Part shown: positions 34,618-43,856 of the stretch, piece by piece | Layout of the letters: every line of letters begins with the position of its first letter | Numbering within the stretch: the stretch's first letter is position 1 | From: Lentibacillus siamensis | GTDB taxonomy: Bacteria; Bacillota; Bacilli; Bacillales; Amphibacillaceae | Reading direction: 5' to 3' | Length of the DNA stretch: 64,000 nucleotides | Assembly (NCBI RefSeq): GCF_039522605.1 | Contig: NZ_BAAADS010000015.1 | Coordinates: 62,001-126,000, forward strand | Translations under genes and position numbers: made by a program | The notes under the pieces: model-generated | Database searches by the model: none | Told to the model about the DNA's origin: nothing | What the model saw: the letters and a program-made list of their open reading frames with translations, nothing else

Positions 34618-35658
34618 TTATTTATTTTTGGCAGCTTCCAGAATCATGCTTTCAACCTTTCTTCGTGCGTCTTCATTATCATCAGCATGCAGGTTAATTG
34701 TCTTATTTTCCGGATATTGTTTGGCAGCATGTTCATATCGCGGATCGTAGTAATATTCAAGCAGCAATTTGACAGCGTCATGATACATGCCATTTTGGAG
34801 ATCCTGATCAATTTCTGCGGCAATCGGTGTATGGATCCGCTTTTTAATCCTGCGAAACGCGTCAAGAAATTCATCAGGTGAATTCCATGGCTGATAATCG
34901 TCCAGAATGTTCCGCACCCGCTCATCGATTGGCAGGTCAATAAACAACTGCATCCCCTGTTCCTTTTTCGTATACAGAAACTCCGGAATCGTTACCTTGC
35001 CAATTCGGCGGCTTTCCCCTTCTATGAAAACAAAAGGAGCATCCTGCAAACGGCGAACTTCCCGCATAAGCAATGAATCGAATTTTTTCTGATTATGCGG
35101 GTTAAGCCCTATTTGTCCAAAAATAGATCCACGGTGGCCGGCCATCGCTTCCAGGTCAATCATCGGGTATCCTTTTTTGGCAAGTTCATTCAATAAAATG
35201 GTTTTACCGGATCCGGTGTTGCCGTTCAGCACATAAACAGCTGGTTTAAAATCCATATTTTCAAGGGAGGAAACTACCCACTGGCGGTAGGTCCGGTATC
35301 CACCTTTTAGACGATGGACATCCATTCCCATTAAATCAAGAACGGTTGCAGCTGTTTTACTCCGCATGCCGCCACGCCAGCAAAATACTGTCTTCGGCGC
35401 GTTGATTTGATTAAATTGCTCCATGAACTGTGGGAGCTTTGCCGAGAAAATTTCCAGCCCGCGTTTTTTAGCTGCTTCCTGACTGACCTGTTTATATAGT
35501 GTGCCAACCTCTGCACGCTCTTCGTCATTGAACACTGGAATATTGATGCTTCCTGGAATGGTGGCATCATGGTATTCATTCGGGGAGCGTACATCAATCA
35601 CGGAATGAGGTTTGCTTTGCTGATCCAATAATTCATTTAGTGTAATATCCTGAAACAT
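34618..35658 (-). CDS. mnmH: tRNA 2-selenouridine synthase
   Basis: The 346-aa protein has an N-terminal rhodanese domain with catalytic loop VFCWRGGMRS and a C-terminal P-loop domain with LNGNTGSGKT. This is the MnmH/SelU arrangement. It replaces sulfur of 2-thiouridine by selenium at the wobble position of tRNAs for Lys, Glu and Gln, using selenophosphate from the adjacent selD product. The start ATG 35658 follows AGGAAGTG. The stop-to-start distance from selD is 27 bp, a clear operon. Confidence 0.93.
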   Translation of the reverse strand: MFQDITLNELLDQQSKPHSVIDVRSPNEYHDATIPGSINIPVFNDEERAEVGTLYKQVSQEAAKKRGLEIFSAKLPQFMEQFNQINAPKTVFCWRGGMRSKTAATVLDLMGMDVHRLKGGYRTYRQWVVSSLENMDFKPAVYVLNGNTGSGKTILLNELAKKGYPMIDLEAMAGHRGSIFGQIGLNPHNQKKFDSLLMREVRRLQDAPFVFIEGESRRIGKVTIPEFLYTKKEQGMQLFIDLPIDERVRNILDDYQPWNSPDEFLDAFRRIKKRIHTPIAAEIDQDLQNGMYHDAVKLLLEYYYDPRYEHAAKQYPENKTINLHADDNEDARRKVESMILEAAKNK

Positions 35659-35685
35659 AAATAACGTCACTTCCTGTATGAAATA

Positions 35686-36729
35686 CTATTTGACCGTAAT
35701 GGTTCCCGCTTTTCCGTCAACAACTTCACCGATGATATGTGCGTCCACACCATTTTTTTGCAGGTCGTTCAGCAGTGAATTAGCATCATCCGTTGCCGCT
35801 GCGATAAGCAGACCGCCTGATGTGACCGCATCACAGAGGATCCATTTATCGATCTGATCCATTGTGTCAGGGTAGGTCACCACATCCTGGACATGTTTGA
35901 AATTGTTTTTGGTTCCACCTGGTACTGATCCCGATTCAGCTAGTTCTTTCGTCCGTGGCAAAACTGGAACACTTTCATGATGAATATGAATTTCCACACT
36001 GCTGGCTGCAGCCATTTCGGAAGCATGTCCGAGCAGTCCGAATCCTGTTACATCAGTACTTGCATGAACATCGTAGCTGGCCATTGTTTCAGCAGCGGTT
36101 TTATTCAACGTCGTCATGACTTCGGTTACACGCTGTATTTCTGTGTCGTCCAGCAGGTTATTTTTGATTGATGTTGACATAATGCCGACCCCGATCGGCT
36201 TTGTCAAAATAAGCTTGTCACCGGATTTTGCTCCCTGATTGGTCCGAACTTTTTCCGGATTAACAGTTCCGGTCACGGCAAGTCCGAATTTCGGTTCCTG
36301 GTCATCAATCGAGTGGCCGCCGACAAGAGAAACGCCTGCCTCTTCCAATTTGTCCTGAGCACCGTGCAGGATTTTGGTCAGTATGTCTTTGTCCAGGGTT
36401 GATATTGGAAAGGCAACGATGTTAAGAGCAGTTATTGGCGTTCCACCCATTGCGTATACATCACTGATCGCATTTGCAGCCGCAACCTGCCCGAATGAAT
36501 ACGGGTCATCAACAATCGGGGTGAAAAAATCGACCGTTTGCACAATTGCCAAGTCATCGGTCAGTTTGTATACCCCGGCGTCATCACTTGTATCCAGTCC
36601 GACAAGCAGATTTTCATTGGGAGTGCTTTGGGGCAGTGTGTGTAAAACCTTTTCAAGGTCTGCCGGTCCAATTTTACAACCGCACCCACCTTTCGATGAT
36701 AATGAAGTAAGTTTTATAGTATCGGTCAT
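35686..36729 (-). CDS. selD: Selenide, water dikinase (selenophosphate synthase)
   Basis: The 347-aa enzyme makes selenophosphate from selenide and ATP. The N-terminal catalytic loop GGCGCKIG carries cysteine at the position that is selenocysteine in some homologues. Further family motifs are GLDTSDDAGVY, FTPIVDDPYSFG and TDVTGFGLLGHASEMA. It heads a selD-mnmH unit, with no selA, selB or selC nearby. So selenium here serves tRNA modification as far as the window shows. Confidence 0.95.
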   Translation of the reverse strand: MTDTIKLTSLSSKGGCGCKIGPADLEKVLHTLPQSTPNENLLVGLDTSDDAGVYKLTDDLAIVQTVDFFTPIVDDPYSFGQVAAANAISDVYAMGGTPITALNIVAFPISTLDKDILTKILHGAQDKLEEAGVSLVGGHSIDDQEPKFGLAVTGTVNPEKVRTNQGAKSGDKLILTKPIGVGIMSTSIKNNLLDDTEIQRVTEVMTTLNKTAAETMASYDVHASTDVTGFGLLGHASEMAAASSVEIHIHHESVPVLPRTKELAESGSVPGGTKNNFKHVQDVVTYPDTMDQIDKWILCDAVTSGGLLIAAATDDANSLLNDLQKNGVDAHIIGEVVDGKAGTITVK

Positions 36730-36949
36730 TTGTTGTCCATCCTTTCCGTATACAATTGTTAGTCTAGATTAATTTTAACATACCATTGTTAATGTGTGCT
36801 GTTTGCCTGACTAGCGGCAAAATGGATTTGGGTACAGTGTTTGATTCGAGAAAAAATCGTGTGAGTCCGGAACTTTTGAGATTTTTCCGGTGAAAAGCGG
36901 TGTGAATTCGGCATTTATAAAGAATCTATCTAAAAATTAATAAGAGCTG

Positions 36950-37051
36950 TTGACTTTCTTAGTGTATTAATCGTATAATACATCCCAGAAGCGTATTAAG
37001 TGATTAATACAGGGATTTTTTTGTAGTTGGTGTATTAACAGTTTAATACAC
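36950..37051 (+). promoter_or_regulatory. GntR (YtrA-type) promoter with three operator palindromes
   Basis: TTGACT (36950-36955) and TATAAT (36974-36979) are spaced by 18 bp. Three palindromes lie on and after it: TGTATTA..TAATACA at 36963-36982 overlapping the -10 box, GTATTAAGTGATTAATAC at 36993-37010, and TGTATTAACAGTTTAATACA at 37031-37050. They are near-identical half-sites and are presumably bound by the GntR protein encoded next, as in autoregulation of ytr-like operons. Confidence 0.8.
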
Positions 37052-37095
37052 TTGCGAAAATGGTGTACATCTGAATTTTGCGAGGAGCTGTGTTT

Positions 37096-37470
37096 ATGAA
37101 AATACAATTAAACAACCGCGACCCGGTATATGTGCAGGTGATTCGGTATTTTAAACAGCAGATTGCAACCGGCAGTTTTGAACCGGGGCAGGAAATTCCG
37201 TCCAGACGGGAGCTGGCGAACCGGATTAAAATAAATCCGAACACAGCACAGCGGGCATACAAGGAAATGGAGGAACAGGGATTGATTTATACAGAGCGAA
37301 ATTTGCCAAGCCGAATAACGAAGGATGAAGTAGTCCTTGGCCGTGTACGGGATGAACTGATTGATGAAGCAATAAGCGAATTTGTGGCATCGATTCGTTC
37401 GATAAATGTTCCAATCGACGAAGTGCTCCGGCTGATCAAAGAAAAATATTCAATGGGAACTTGGGAATAG
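37096..37470 (+). CDS. GntR family transcriptional regulator, YtrA subfamily
   Basis: The 124-aa protein has an N-terminal winged helix (PVYVQVIRYFKQQIATGSF, then SRRELANRIKINPNTAQRAY) and only a short helical C-terminus, the YtrA-type short GntR layout. Such proteins repress a downstream ABC transporter and themselves, and respond to cell-wall-active agents in Bacillus. ATG 37096 has GAGGAG 8 nt upstream. It is the first gene of a four-gene unit. Confidence 0.9.
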   Translation: MKIQLNNRDPVYVQVIRYFKQQIATGSFEPGQEIPSRRELANRIKINPNTAQRAYKEMEEQGLIYTERNLPSRITKDEVVLGRVRDELIDEAISEFVASIRSINVPIDEVLRLIKEKYSMGTWE

Positions 37471-37481
37471 GAGGGTTTTGC

Positions 37482-38171
37482 ATGATTGAGTTAAAAGACA
37501 TTAAGAAAAAATTTGGACGGAAAAACGTATTAAAAGGCGTATCGTTTACGGCAAACAAAGGAGAAATAACCTGTCTGATTGGTATCAACGGTTCGGGAAA
37601 AACAACGATTATGAATGCCATCATGAACCTAACACCGGTTCATGATGGAGAAATTTTGATTGACGGTGCGAAATTGAATAAGACAAGTTATGAAAAAATT
37701 ACCTTTATCCCGGATGCCATTACGATGATTCCAAGCATGACAATCAGTGAGGCTATGCAGTTCATGACCGATTATTATGACAGCTGGAATCAGGAACGGG
37801 CTGACGAAATACTTGGCTTTTTCAAGCTTGAAAAAGACGATAAAATTTCCAGTCTGTCAAAAGGGAATACGTCGAAAATCAACCTGTTGCTTGGCTTGGC
37901 ACTGGATGTTGACTATTTGCTAATGGATGAGCCGTTTTCCGGCATTGATATGTTCACCCGCGAACAGATTGCTGATATATTTACAAGCCATCTTGTGGAA
38001 GACCGTGGTGTCATTGTGACCACACATGAGATTGGGGATATTGAACACCTGATTGACAAAGCGATATTGCTTGAGGATGGTGTTGTACTGCATGAATTTG
38101 ATACGGAAGAAAAAAGAGAGACGGAAGGGAAATCGGTCGTTGATGTAATGAGAGAGGTGTATGTGCAATGA
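37482..38171 (+). CDS. ABC transporter ATP-binding protein
   Basis: The 229-aa ATPase has Walker A GINGSGKTT, a degenerate signature SLSKGNTSK instead of LSGGQ, and Walker B LLMDEPFSGID. Degenerate signatures of this type are normal in YtrB- and antibiotic-type exporters. ATG 37482 has TAGGAGGG upstream and lies 11 bp behind the regulator; its stop overlaps the permease start (ATGA). It energises the permease encoded next. Confidence 0.9.
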   Translation: MIELKDIKKKFGRKNVLKGVSFTANKGEITCLIGINGSGKTTIMNAIMNLTPVHDGEILIDGAKLNKTSYEKITFIPDAITMIPSMTISEAMQFMTDYYDSWNQERADEILGFFKLEKDDKISSLSKGNTSKINLLLGLALDVDYLLMDEPFSGIDMFTREQIADIFTSHLVEDRGVIVTTHEIGDIEHLIDKAILLEDGVVLHEFDTEEKRETEGKSVVDVMREVYVQ

Positions 38172-39001
38172 ATCGCTATTTGAAATTGGTTAACTTTGAA
38201 ATGGGTCGCTTTATAAAAATTTATTTGATTCTGATTGCCATTACCGCTGTGGTTCAGATTATCGGGGTTATTGTAAAGGCGAAAACATATATGGCAAAAG
38301 CGGATCAGAAGATTTATGAGGAAATGATGTCAAAATCGGATTTTCTCGACGAATTTGGAACAATGTCGATGATGGATGTTGCGCAAAGTTTATGGTTGAT
38401 GGCGCCAATTGCATTATGTGTGGTAACCCTGATCATTTACATTTTCCTGATATGGTACCGTGACTGGTTTGGCAAGAATACATTTATTTACCGGCTGCTT
38501 ATGCTGCCGACTAATCGATTGAACGTTTACTTGGCTAAGGCGACAGCGATTTTTCTGATGGTGCTTGGGCTTGTCTCCATCCAAATGCTGTTCTTGCCAC
38601 TTGAAAATTTATTATTAATGCGGCTTGTGCCAGACGATTTTCAGACAAACGTAGGGGTATTTGAAATTGTTCACAATCACCGTGAATTGGCAATCCTTTA
38701 CCCGCAGAGTTTTATCGAGTTTGTGCTGCATTATGGTGCCGGTTTTATGGCTGTATTTATTTTATTTACCGCGATTATGTTCGAGCGCAGTTTCAGATGG
38801 AAAGGAATTTTACTGGCAGTACTTTATGGTGGACTTTCAATCATCGTATTTGTTTTACCATTTATCTTCATGATGGTTACGGAACACCCGTTATTGTATC
38901 CGCTCGAGCTGCTTGGTTTGGAAGTTCTGTTCGGAATTATGATAACAGCAGCAGCTATTTGGGTTGGCCATTACCTGCTGATGAAAAAAATCAGGGTATG
39001 A
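38168..39001 (+). CDS. ABC transporter permease
   Basis: The 277-aa protein has about six membrane helices, with a soluble loop between the first two. It overlaps the ATPase gene by 4 nt (ATGA), which indicates coupled translation and a shared complex. No recognisable substrate motif; YtrCD-like permeases are linked to envelope stress. Confidence 0.85.
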   Translation: MNRYLKLVNFEMGRFIKIYLILIAITAVVQIIGVIVKAKTYMAKADQKIYEEMMSKSDFLDEFGTMSMMDVAQSLWLMAPIALCVVTLIIYIFLIWYRDWFGKNTFIYRLLMLPTNRLNVYLAKATAIFLMVLGLVSIQMLFLPLENLLLMRLVPDDFQTNVGVFEIVHNHRELAILYPQSFIEFVLHYGAGFMAVFILFTAIMFERSFRWKGILLAVLYGGLSIIVFVLPFIFMMVTEHPLLYPLELLGLEVLFGIMITAAAIWVGHYLLMKKIRV

Positions 39002-39014
39002 AAGGAGAAAAAGA

Positions 39015-40244
39015 ATGAAAAAGTATTGGAAATTAATTGTCATTGTGCCATTGATTGTCATTGTCATTGGAGCATTTTATATTAAATCAGCATTATCTGC
39101 CGGCAGTTATCCGGAAATTATGTTAGAAAAAAAACAGGGAAACGAGTCAGCTATTCAGGATATTGCGCTTAAAGGGCTATATCATACTGAAAGCTTTTCC
39201 AGTGAATTGACCCTGACTGCCGATGGGGCTGACTTTGATGCTGACAATTCTTTTTTTGAACGGGTGTCCAGGTTCAACTTGTACAATAAACAGGTCGCTT
39301 CCCTGCAGGATAGGTATCGTGGCTTTATGCGCGGGAAAAGTGGTTCGGCATCTTCCTATGTGGAAACAGACAATGTTGTTGGTTATGCAGAGGTTATCAA
39401 TCAGTCATTTGACAGTGGAAACAACAGTATGGAATTTGCGGTTGCCGTTTTGAATAAAAAAAATAATGAAACGATGGAATTTGCTGTAATGGTACCAAAC
39501 CGGGCAAAGTACAGAAGTGTGCGAATTCAGGATGTACAGTATGTGAATGGTGAGCTGAAGGTGATCACAAAAAATAGTCTGGAATTATCCAAAACAAATG
39601 ATGTCAATGAAGAAATTCATGTGTACAGTTTTAACATGGACAAAAAAGAACTTACCGGCGAAGAAATGATTATGAAAATCGGTCATGAGTCATATACACG
39701 TCCCTTGTCCACGTCGTACCATTACAACACAAGTCCCAACCAAATCGTTGTATTTAAGAAGATGAAAGAGGAAACAGTTCAGCAACAAGACATGAAAAAA
39801 GGTGCCAGTGCCGAAGTGACTAAAACCAGGGTGGAAGGCATCACCGCATATAACTTAAAAACTGACGAGAAACTGGACGTTAAACTGCCGGAAAAACTGC
39901 GTGAACAGCAAATTTTGGCTGTGGAAGATTCAAGCCTGTATTTGCAATCAGCCGCTAAAGGAAAACTGGAAGTTGTTCAGTATGACATGATGCGGAGAAA
40001 GGTCACAAATCGGTTTGGATTGGATGCTGGTGGTACGGATTCACAATATTTGAATGCCCGGGCTACCGAAGTGCATGATGGTAAGTTATCTATTTTATTT
40101 ACAAAAGGTAATTCGCCAGTAGCTCAACAGTTAACAGTTATCAATATTGAATCAGGTAAAACAGTTTACGCTGGCGAAATTACGCTGGAAAAACCATCGG
40201 ACGGAAAAGAGATATTGAATTTTTACAAAATGAGTGTACGGTAG
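39015..40244 (+). CDS. Membrane-anchored extracytoplasmic protein of the ABC operon
   Basis: The 409-aa protein has a single N-terminal membrane helix (KLIVIVPLIVIVIGAFYI) followed by a large beta-rich extracytoplasmic region. It starts at ATG 39015 after AAAGGAGAAAAAG, 13 bp behind the permease. It is not a classical binding lipoprotein since it lacks a lipobox. It may sense or deliver the transporter's substrate, but this is inferred from operon membership only. Confidence 0.8.
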   Translation: MKKYWKLIVIVPLIVIVIGAFYIKSALSAGSYPEIMLEKKQGNESAIQDIALKGLYHTESFSSELTLTADGADFDADNSFFERVSRFNLYNKQVASLQDRYRGFMRGKSGSASSYVETDNVVGYAEVINQSFDSGNNSMEFAVAVLNKKNNETMEFAVMVPNRAKYRSVRIQDVQYVNGELKVITKNSLELSKTNDVNEEIHVYSFNMDKKELTGEEMIMKIGHESYTRPLSTSYHYNTSPNQIVVFKKMKEETVQQQDMKKGASAEVTKTRVEGITAYNLKTDEKLDVKLPEKLREQQILAVEDSSLYLQSAAKGKLEVVQYDMMRRKVTNRFGLDAGGTDSQYLNARATEVHDGKLSILFTKGNSPVAQQLTVINIESGKTVYAGEITLEKPSDGKEILNFYKMSVR

Positions 40245-40252
40245 GGTAATGG

Positions 40253-40285
40253 TGACCCGCTTCTAAATGAGGAGCGGGTCTTTTG
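40253..40285 (+). terminator. Intrinsic terminator of the GntR-ABC operon
   Basis: GACCCGCTT pairs with GGAGCGGGTC, followed by TTTTG. Confidence 0.85.
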
Positions 40286-40334
40286 AGTTTTGGAGCAAAT
40301 AGCAAGCGACAGTTATTTTTTGTGGCGGACAGTG

Positions 40335-40901
40335 TTATGAAACAACAAAGTCATTAACAGGTATTGGTGTAATTGGATCCAAACATGTAATTCCTGTGAA
40401 GTTATTCAAATCTACTGTTATGCAAATTCCGGTTGCCTGAAAACCGGTAACAGGGTCATCTGCTGGGAAGTAATGTGAAATAGCGCTATTGCAATCCTCC
40501 ACTTTTGTCATGATGATCTCACAGTCTGTAACAGGTAAAAGCAGTTCCAGTTTCACACAACAATTACTACCTCTTACAAATTGTTTTGCACGAAAAATTG
40601 GCGACTCAACACAACCATAGAAAGCTTCTCTATTATAATATCCAGGTGATTTAAAAACACCGCTTCCGAAAAATGGTTCGCAATCTCCTGCGCAGTATAA
40701 GATAAATGGGACAGTTGTATTTACAGGTCCATTATTCGGTCTGCCTTTCCGCAGTTGTTGAACAGCGCTGTCACAGCTGCCGCAGCAACCATTTTCTTCA
40801 ACTTCATCCTGTGCTTCAACGATTTTTCTGACCACATCACAAACACAGTCATTATACGAATGTTTTTGTTCATGCATTCGTCTGTTTTTATAACAACTCA
40901 T
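40335..40901 (-). CDS. CotY/CotZ/ExsY family spore crust (exosporium) protein
   Basis: The 188-aa cysteine-rich protein contains CVCDVVRKIVEAQD, ENGCCGSCDSAVQQL, PFILYCAGDCEPFFG and FVRGSNCCVKLELL. These are the hallmark blocks of CotZ/CotY/ExsY, which self-assemble into a two-dimensional disulfide-linked lattice on the spore surface. A SigK-type promoter lies upstream at 40936-40963. It marks the left end of a large spore-surface locus extending to about 50.4 kb. Confidence 0.92.
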   Translation of the reverse strand: MSCYKNRRMHEQKHSYNDCVCDVVRKIVEAQDEVEENGCCGSCDSAVQQLRKGRPNNGPVNTTVPFILYCAGDCEPFFGSGVFKSPGYYNREAFYGCVESPIFRAKQFVRGSNCCVKLELLLPVTDCEIIMTKVEDCNSAISHYFPADDPVTGFQATGICITVDLNNFTGITCLDPITPIPVNDFVVS

Positions 40902-40935
40902 AAAAATCTCTCCTATCTTATTTATATATCACTAT

Positions 40936-40963
40936 TAATATATGTAAGGATAAGTTAGGGGTT
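40936..40963 (-). promoter_or_regulatory. Candidate SigK promoter of the CotZ-like gene
   Basis: On the minus strand AACC (40963-40960) is followed after about 16 bp by CATATATTA (40944-40936), which fits the SigK pattern AC-N16-CATAnnnTA. Confidence 0.6.
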
Positions 40964-41040
40964 TGTTTAAAAGTCTATATATGGTTAATTTGGGTAGTTG
41001 ATGAGTAAATAATCTGCCTTTTATTGAAGCGAATTACTGA

Positions 41041-41063
41041 AAAGCCGGTGATCAGCCGGCTTT
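41041..41063. terminator. Hairpin AAAGCCGG..CCGGCTTT
   Basis: A GC-rich stem directly upstream of an isolated strong Shine-Dalgarno sequence. In minus orientation it is followed by TTTTC. It could be a terminator or a 5' stabilising hairpin. Confidence 0.4.
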
Positions 41064-41082
41064 CATAAGGAGGTCTATGGGT

Positions 41083-41139
41083 GTGAAATCTCAACAAGAC
41101 TTGTATCGATTACTATATATTTATGTTTTAGGACTGTAA
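41083..41139 (+). CDS. Possible 18-20 aa peptide
   Basis: AAGGAGG at 41067-41073 precedes GTG 41083 by 9 nt (or ATG 41077 by 3 nt). The frame reads VKSQQDLYRLLYIYVLGL then TAA. The rest of the 40902-41376 interval is AT-rich with no other gene. The strong RBS is the only evidence for translation. Confidence 0.25.
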   Translation: MKSQQDLYRLLYIYVLGL

Positions 41140-41376
41140 ATGAGTCGGCATTGTAACCAAGTAATATGCACATTCTTTTATTCGTTTTAGTAGAACACGA
41201 ACTTTAATGAATTTTTTGGTTTGTGAATCATTAATATCCAATTATCCATAAGCTCATACAGGGTTCGACTGTCTAGGCTGCGTTGTTATCTTTATACCTT
41301 ACATTTTTGACGTTATAACAAAATAAGTAATTCATATATATGGTTATGGGGTACTTACCAGGAAGGAGGATTTAGG

Positions 41377-42663
41377 TTGAAAGATATAACGGTGATTCTT
41401 ATTCATTATACCGGTCAGTCAGCTTTGCTAAAAGCACTTATCTCGTTAAAAAATGTTAGTTCCAGGCTAAAATCTATTATTGTTTTACATAAAATAAATA
41501 CTTCGGTTATATATAATTTTAATAATGGAGACTGGTCGGGGCGAATACAGTATATTGCAATTAAAGATGGTAACCTGGGAAAAACATTAAGTAATATGAT
41601 CCATACGATTGAAACTAATTATGTTATGTTTCTATATAAAAATGATTACATTCCGTCAGTGGCACCAGTCAAGGCTTTTAATCTTCCCCCTTCCAAAGCA
41701 GTGTTGGGAACCTTCTATCATAATCGGAACGTTGTTATCAATTTTCCTTTGGTTGTACGTACTTCACTGCTTAGGGAGAAACAATTTTTGTCTACCTTTC
41801 ATCTGCCATTCGAGGAAGCACTTTTTCCTTCATGGCTTTCAACAGTGGAAAACAATCTCAAATCTTTTAAAAAAGGTCTTGTACGGCAAACAATGAAAAA
41901 CAGTTCCACCGACATATTTGAAAAGCAAAGGTTGATGCAAAAATATCAGCTGGAAAAGACCAATACAACGAATCCAAGCCTTTCTATTTTAATCTCTGTT
42001 TATAATATGGAGACATATGTGGAAACTGCCGTTGTCTCATGTCTTTTGCAAAATGAACAGCCGGATCAGTTACTGGTTATCGACGATGGGTCAACAGATC
42101 GCTCCCATCAGTTCCTTCAACAGTGGAATGATGGTCAAAAGGTAATGGTTTTTAATAAAAAGAATGGAGGAAAGGCAAGGGCATTAAATGAATTACTGCC
42201 ACTTGTTTCGTCTGATTTTATCTTAGAACTGGATGCTGATGATTGGCTTGACCCTGATGCTGTATCCGTTATTAAGAAACGAATAGCAGGACTCCCTGAC
42301 GATGTTTCCGTTTTGTATGGCAATCTTAGAAAGTGGAAGCAATTAACCGGAGACGTAATCTATAAGGGGGTTGCTAAAGGGACTGCCATAAAGGGGAGAA
42401 CAAATCTGCTCGCTTACCGTTTTCCGCTGGGGCCAAGAGTATATCGGACGTCTTCATTAAGAAATATAGGGGGATTTCCGGTTATAGCATTTGAAAATGG
42501 AAGACTTTATGAAGACGTCAGTGTATTGGACCGCTTATTAAAGCAATCCCGACTGCACTATCAGGATTTTACGGTATATAATGTGCGGGAGCATAAAGAA
42601 AGCATTACTAAAAATAACCTTCAAAGCTGGAAAAAGTTTCTGAAAGGACTTAAGGAACGTTAA
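41377..42663 (+). CDS. CgeD-like family 2 glycosyltransferase of the spore surface
   Basis: The 428-aa protein has an N-terminal degenerate glycosyltransferase-like half (residues 1-195) and a GT2 domain from about residue 200: LSILISVYNMETYVETAV, DQLLVIDDGSTDRS, GKARALNELLPL and LELDADDWLDP, where DAD coordinates the metal and nucleotide-sugar. Length and layout match Bacillus CgeD, a mother-cell enzyme glycosylating the spore surface. The TTG 41377 start follows GGAAGGAGG. It would act in the mother cell on crust glycan. Confidence 0.83.
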   Translation: MKDITVILIHYTGQSALLKALISLKNVSSRLKSIIVLHKINTSVIYNFNNGDWSGRIQYIAIKDGNLGKTLSNMIHTIETNYVMFLYKNDYIPSVAPVKAFNLPPSKAVLGTFYHNRNVVINFPLVVRTSLLREKQFLSTFHLPFEEALFPSWLSTVENNLKSFKKGLVRQTMKNSSTDIFEKQRLMQKYQLEKTNTTNPSLSILISVYNMETYVETAVVSCLLQNEQPDQLLVIDDGSTDRSHQFLQQWNDGQKVMVFNKKNGGKARALNELLPLVSSDFILELDADDWLDPDAVSVIKKRIAGLPDDVSVLYGNLRKWKQLTGDVIYKGVAKGTAIKGRTNLLAYRFPLGPRVYRTSSLRNIGGFPVIAFENGRLYEDVSVLDRLLKQSRLHYQDFTVYNVREHKESITKNNLQSWKKFLKGLKER

Positions 42664-42701
42664 CAGTAAAAGGATATTCAAATTCAGACTTCTCTTTCTG
42701 A

Positions 42702-43808
42702 TTACGTAATTCCCTCCTTTTCCAGAAGCGCTGATACTTTATTTACATCAACAACCATGTTTTTCATGACTTCATGAGCTTTAGATCCTGGGTTAGCATT
42801 TCTGCATTTTACAAAATAATAGTCCAGATCTAAATACTGACCGATTTTCATGAATTCGTCTGATGTTGACGTAAAAAGCTGTATGATTTTTGTTCCAGGC
42901 CGACAGAACATAATGTTTGCAAGTCCCGCACCATTCGGACTGATAATAACCTTGGCTGAAGAAAAAATCTTAATTTGTTCCTGTACAGACAATGAACCCA
43001 AAACAATTTTTTTAAATCCTTTTTCTGATAATAGTTTCATGAGCTTCGGTTCATTAGCAACTTTTCTCCATGAGGCATCTTCCCGGCTGATGTAAATTCG
43101 TTCAAAGCCATTTGAATGTTTATGGGATGTTGTTTTGAGAAAAGAATCCCGCAGAAAGTCAATTGTCCATTTTACACACGTTCCTGCATTAAATGGGACG
43201 GATGGAAGGATTAAACGATCAGCTTTCAGGTGCATCCCTGGGCTAAGCTGCAAAATTTTATTCTTAGGGATACCGAGCATGTTAACCGTTTCCCACTGGA
43301 ATGGTAACGTCATCGGTGGCAGGACATATTTATCAATGTGGTGTTCGCTGAGCTGGAGTAAATGATAGCGTCCCAATGTATCATGCAGCCAATGCCAGTA
43401 ATTTGAGTGTCCGGCCCATGCTAACACACCCAGGTTTCCTTGAAATTGTGTAGAAGCGGGGACTTTATTGACAGCGTTCTTTTTAAAATAAGGCAGAAAT
43501 AGGTGAAAGACCATATCATGAAGACACTTGTATTCAGGTGTTAAAGCATATACCATTCCTTCTCTTTTGTTGTACATCCAAATACTTCCATTTTCTATCA
43601 CGGACACGTGGGATTTAGGGAATTTATGTTTCACCCCAAATTGCGGCGGTATGACCCAATCAACCCATTCCGGCGGATCTCCTTTTGGACGGGTAAAGGT
43701 TACCTCCTCATTTTTATAGAATTCCTCATAAACATCGTGCATATCTTTTTCTTGATTAGTATTGTCTATCCAATCTTTTGAATGAATATATAAATCTGAA
43801 TCTGCCAT
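42702..43808 (-). CDS. Glycosyltransferase family 61 (DUF563) protein
   Basis: The 368-aa protein has the DUF563 signatures: AGHSNYWHWLHDTLGRYHLL (His-rich start of the domain), RIYISREDASWRKVANE and VIISPNGAGLANIMFCRPG, where GAGL..N binds the nucleotide-sugar. The start is ATG 43808 after AAAGGAGA; the frame continues to 43898 without RBS. It is divergent from the CapF-like gene and shares with it a palindromic SigK-type -10 box at 43875-43883. It probably transfers a sugar onto the spore-surface glycan. Confidence 0.83.
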   Translation of the reverse strand: MADSDLYIHSKDWIDNTNQEKDMHDVYEEFYKNEEVTFTRPKGDPPEWVDWVIPPQFGVKHKFPKSHVSVIENGSIWMYNKREGMVYALTPEYKCLHDMVFHLFLPYFKKNAVNKVPASTQFQGNLGVLAWAGHSNYWHWLHDTLGRYHLLQLSEHHIDKYVLPPMTLPFQWETVNMLGIPKNKILQLSPGMHLKADRLILPSVPFNAGTCVKWTIDFLRDSFLKTTSHKHSNGFERIYISREDASWRKVANEPKLMKLLSEKGFKKIVLGSLSVQEQIKIFSSAKVIISPNGAGLANIMFCRPGTKIIQLFTSTSDEFMKIGQYLDLDYYFVKCRNANPGSKAHEVMKNMVVDVNKVSALLEKEGIT

Positions 43809-43856
43809 AACGGATCTCCTTTCCAATTTTGGTCCCTGCCTATGCCCTGTTTTCGC

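Noticed and set aside
33907..34881. Open frame of 324 codons on the plus strand
   Set aside because: It is antisense to the metallophosphoesterase and mnmH genes, has no RBS, and its translation lacks protein-like features, while both minus-strand genes have full catalytic motifs.
36680..36720. Selenocysteine (TGA) in selD
   Set aside because: The catalytic loop is encoded as GGCGCKIG with ordinary cysteine codons and the frame is open throughout.
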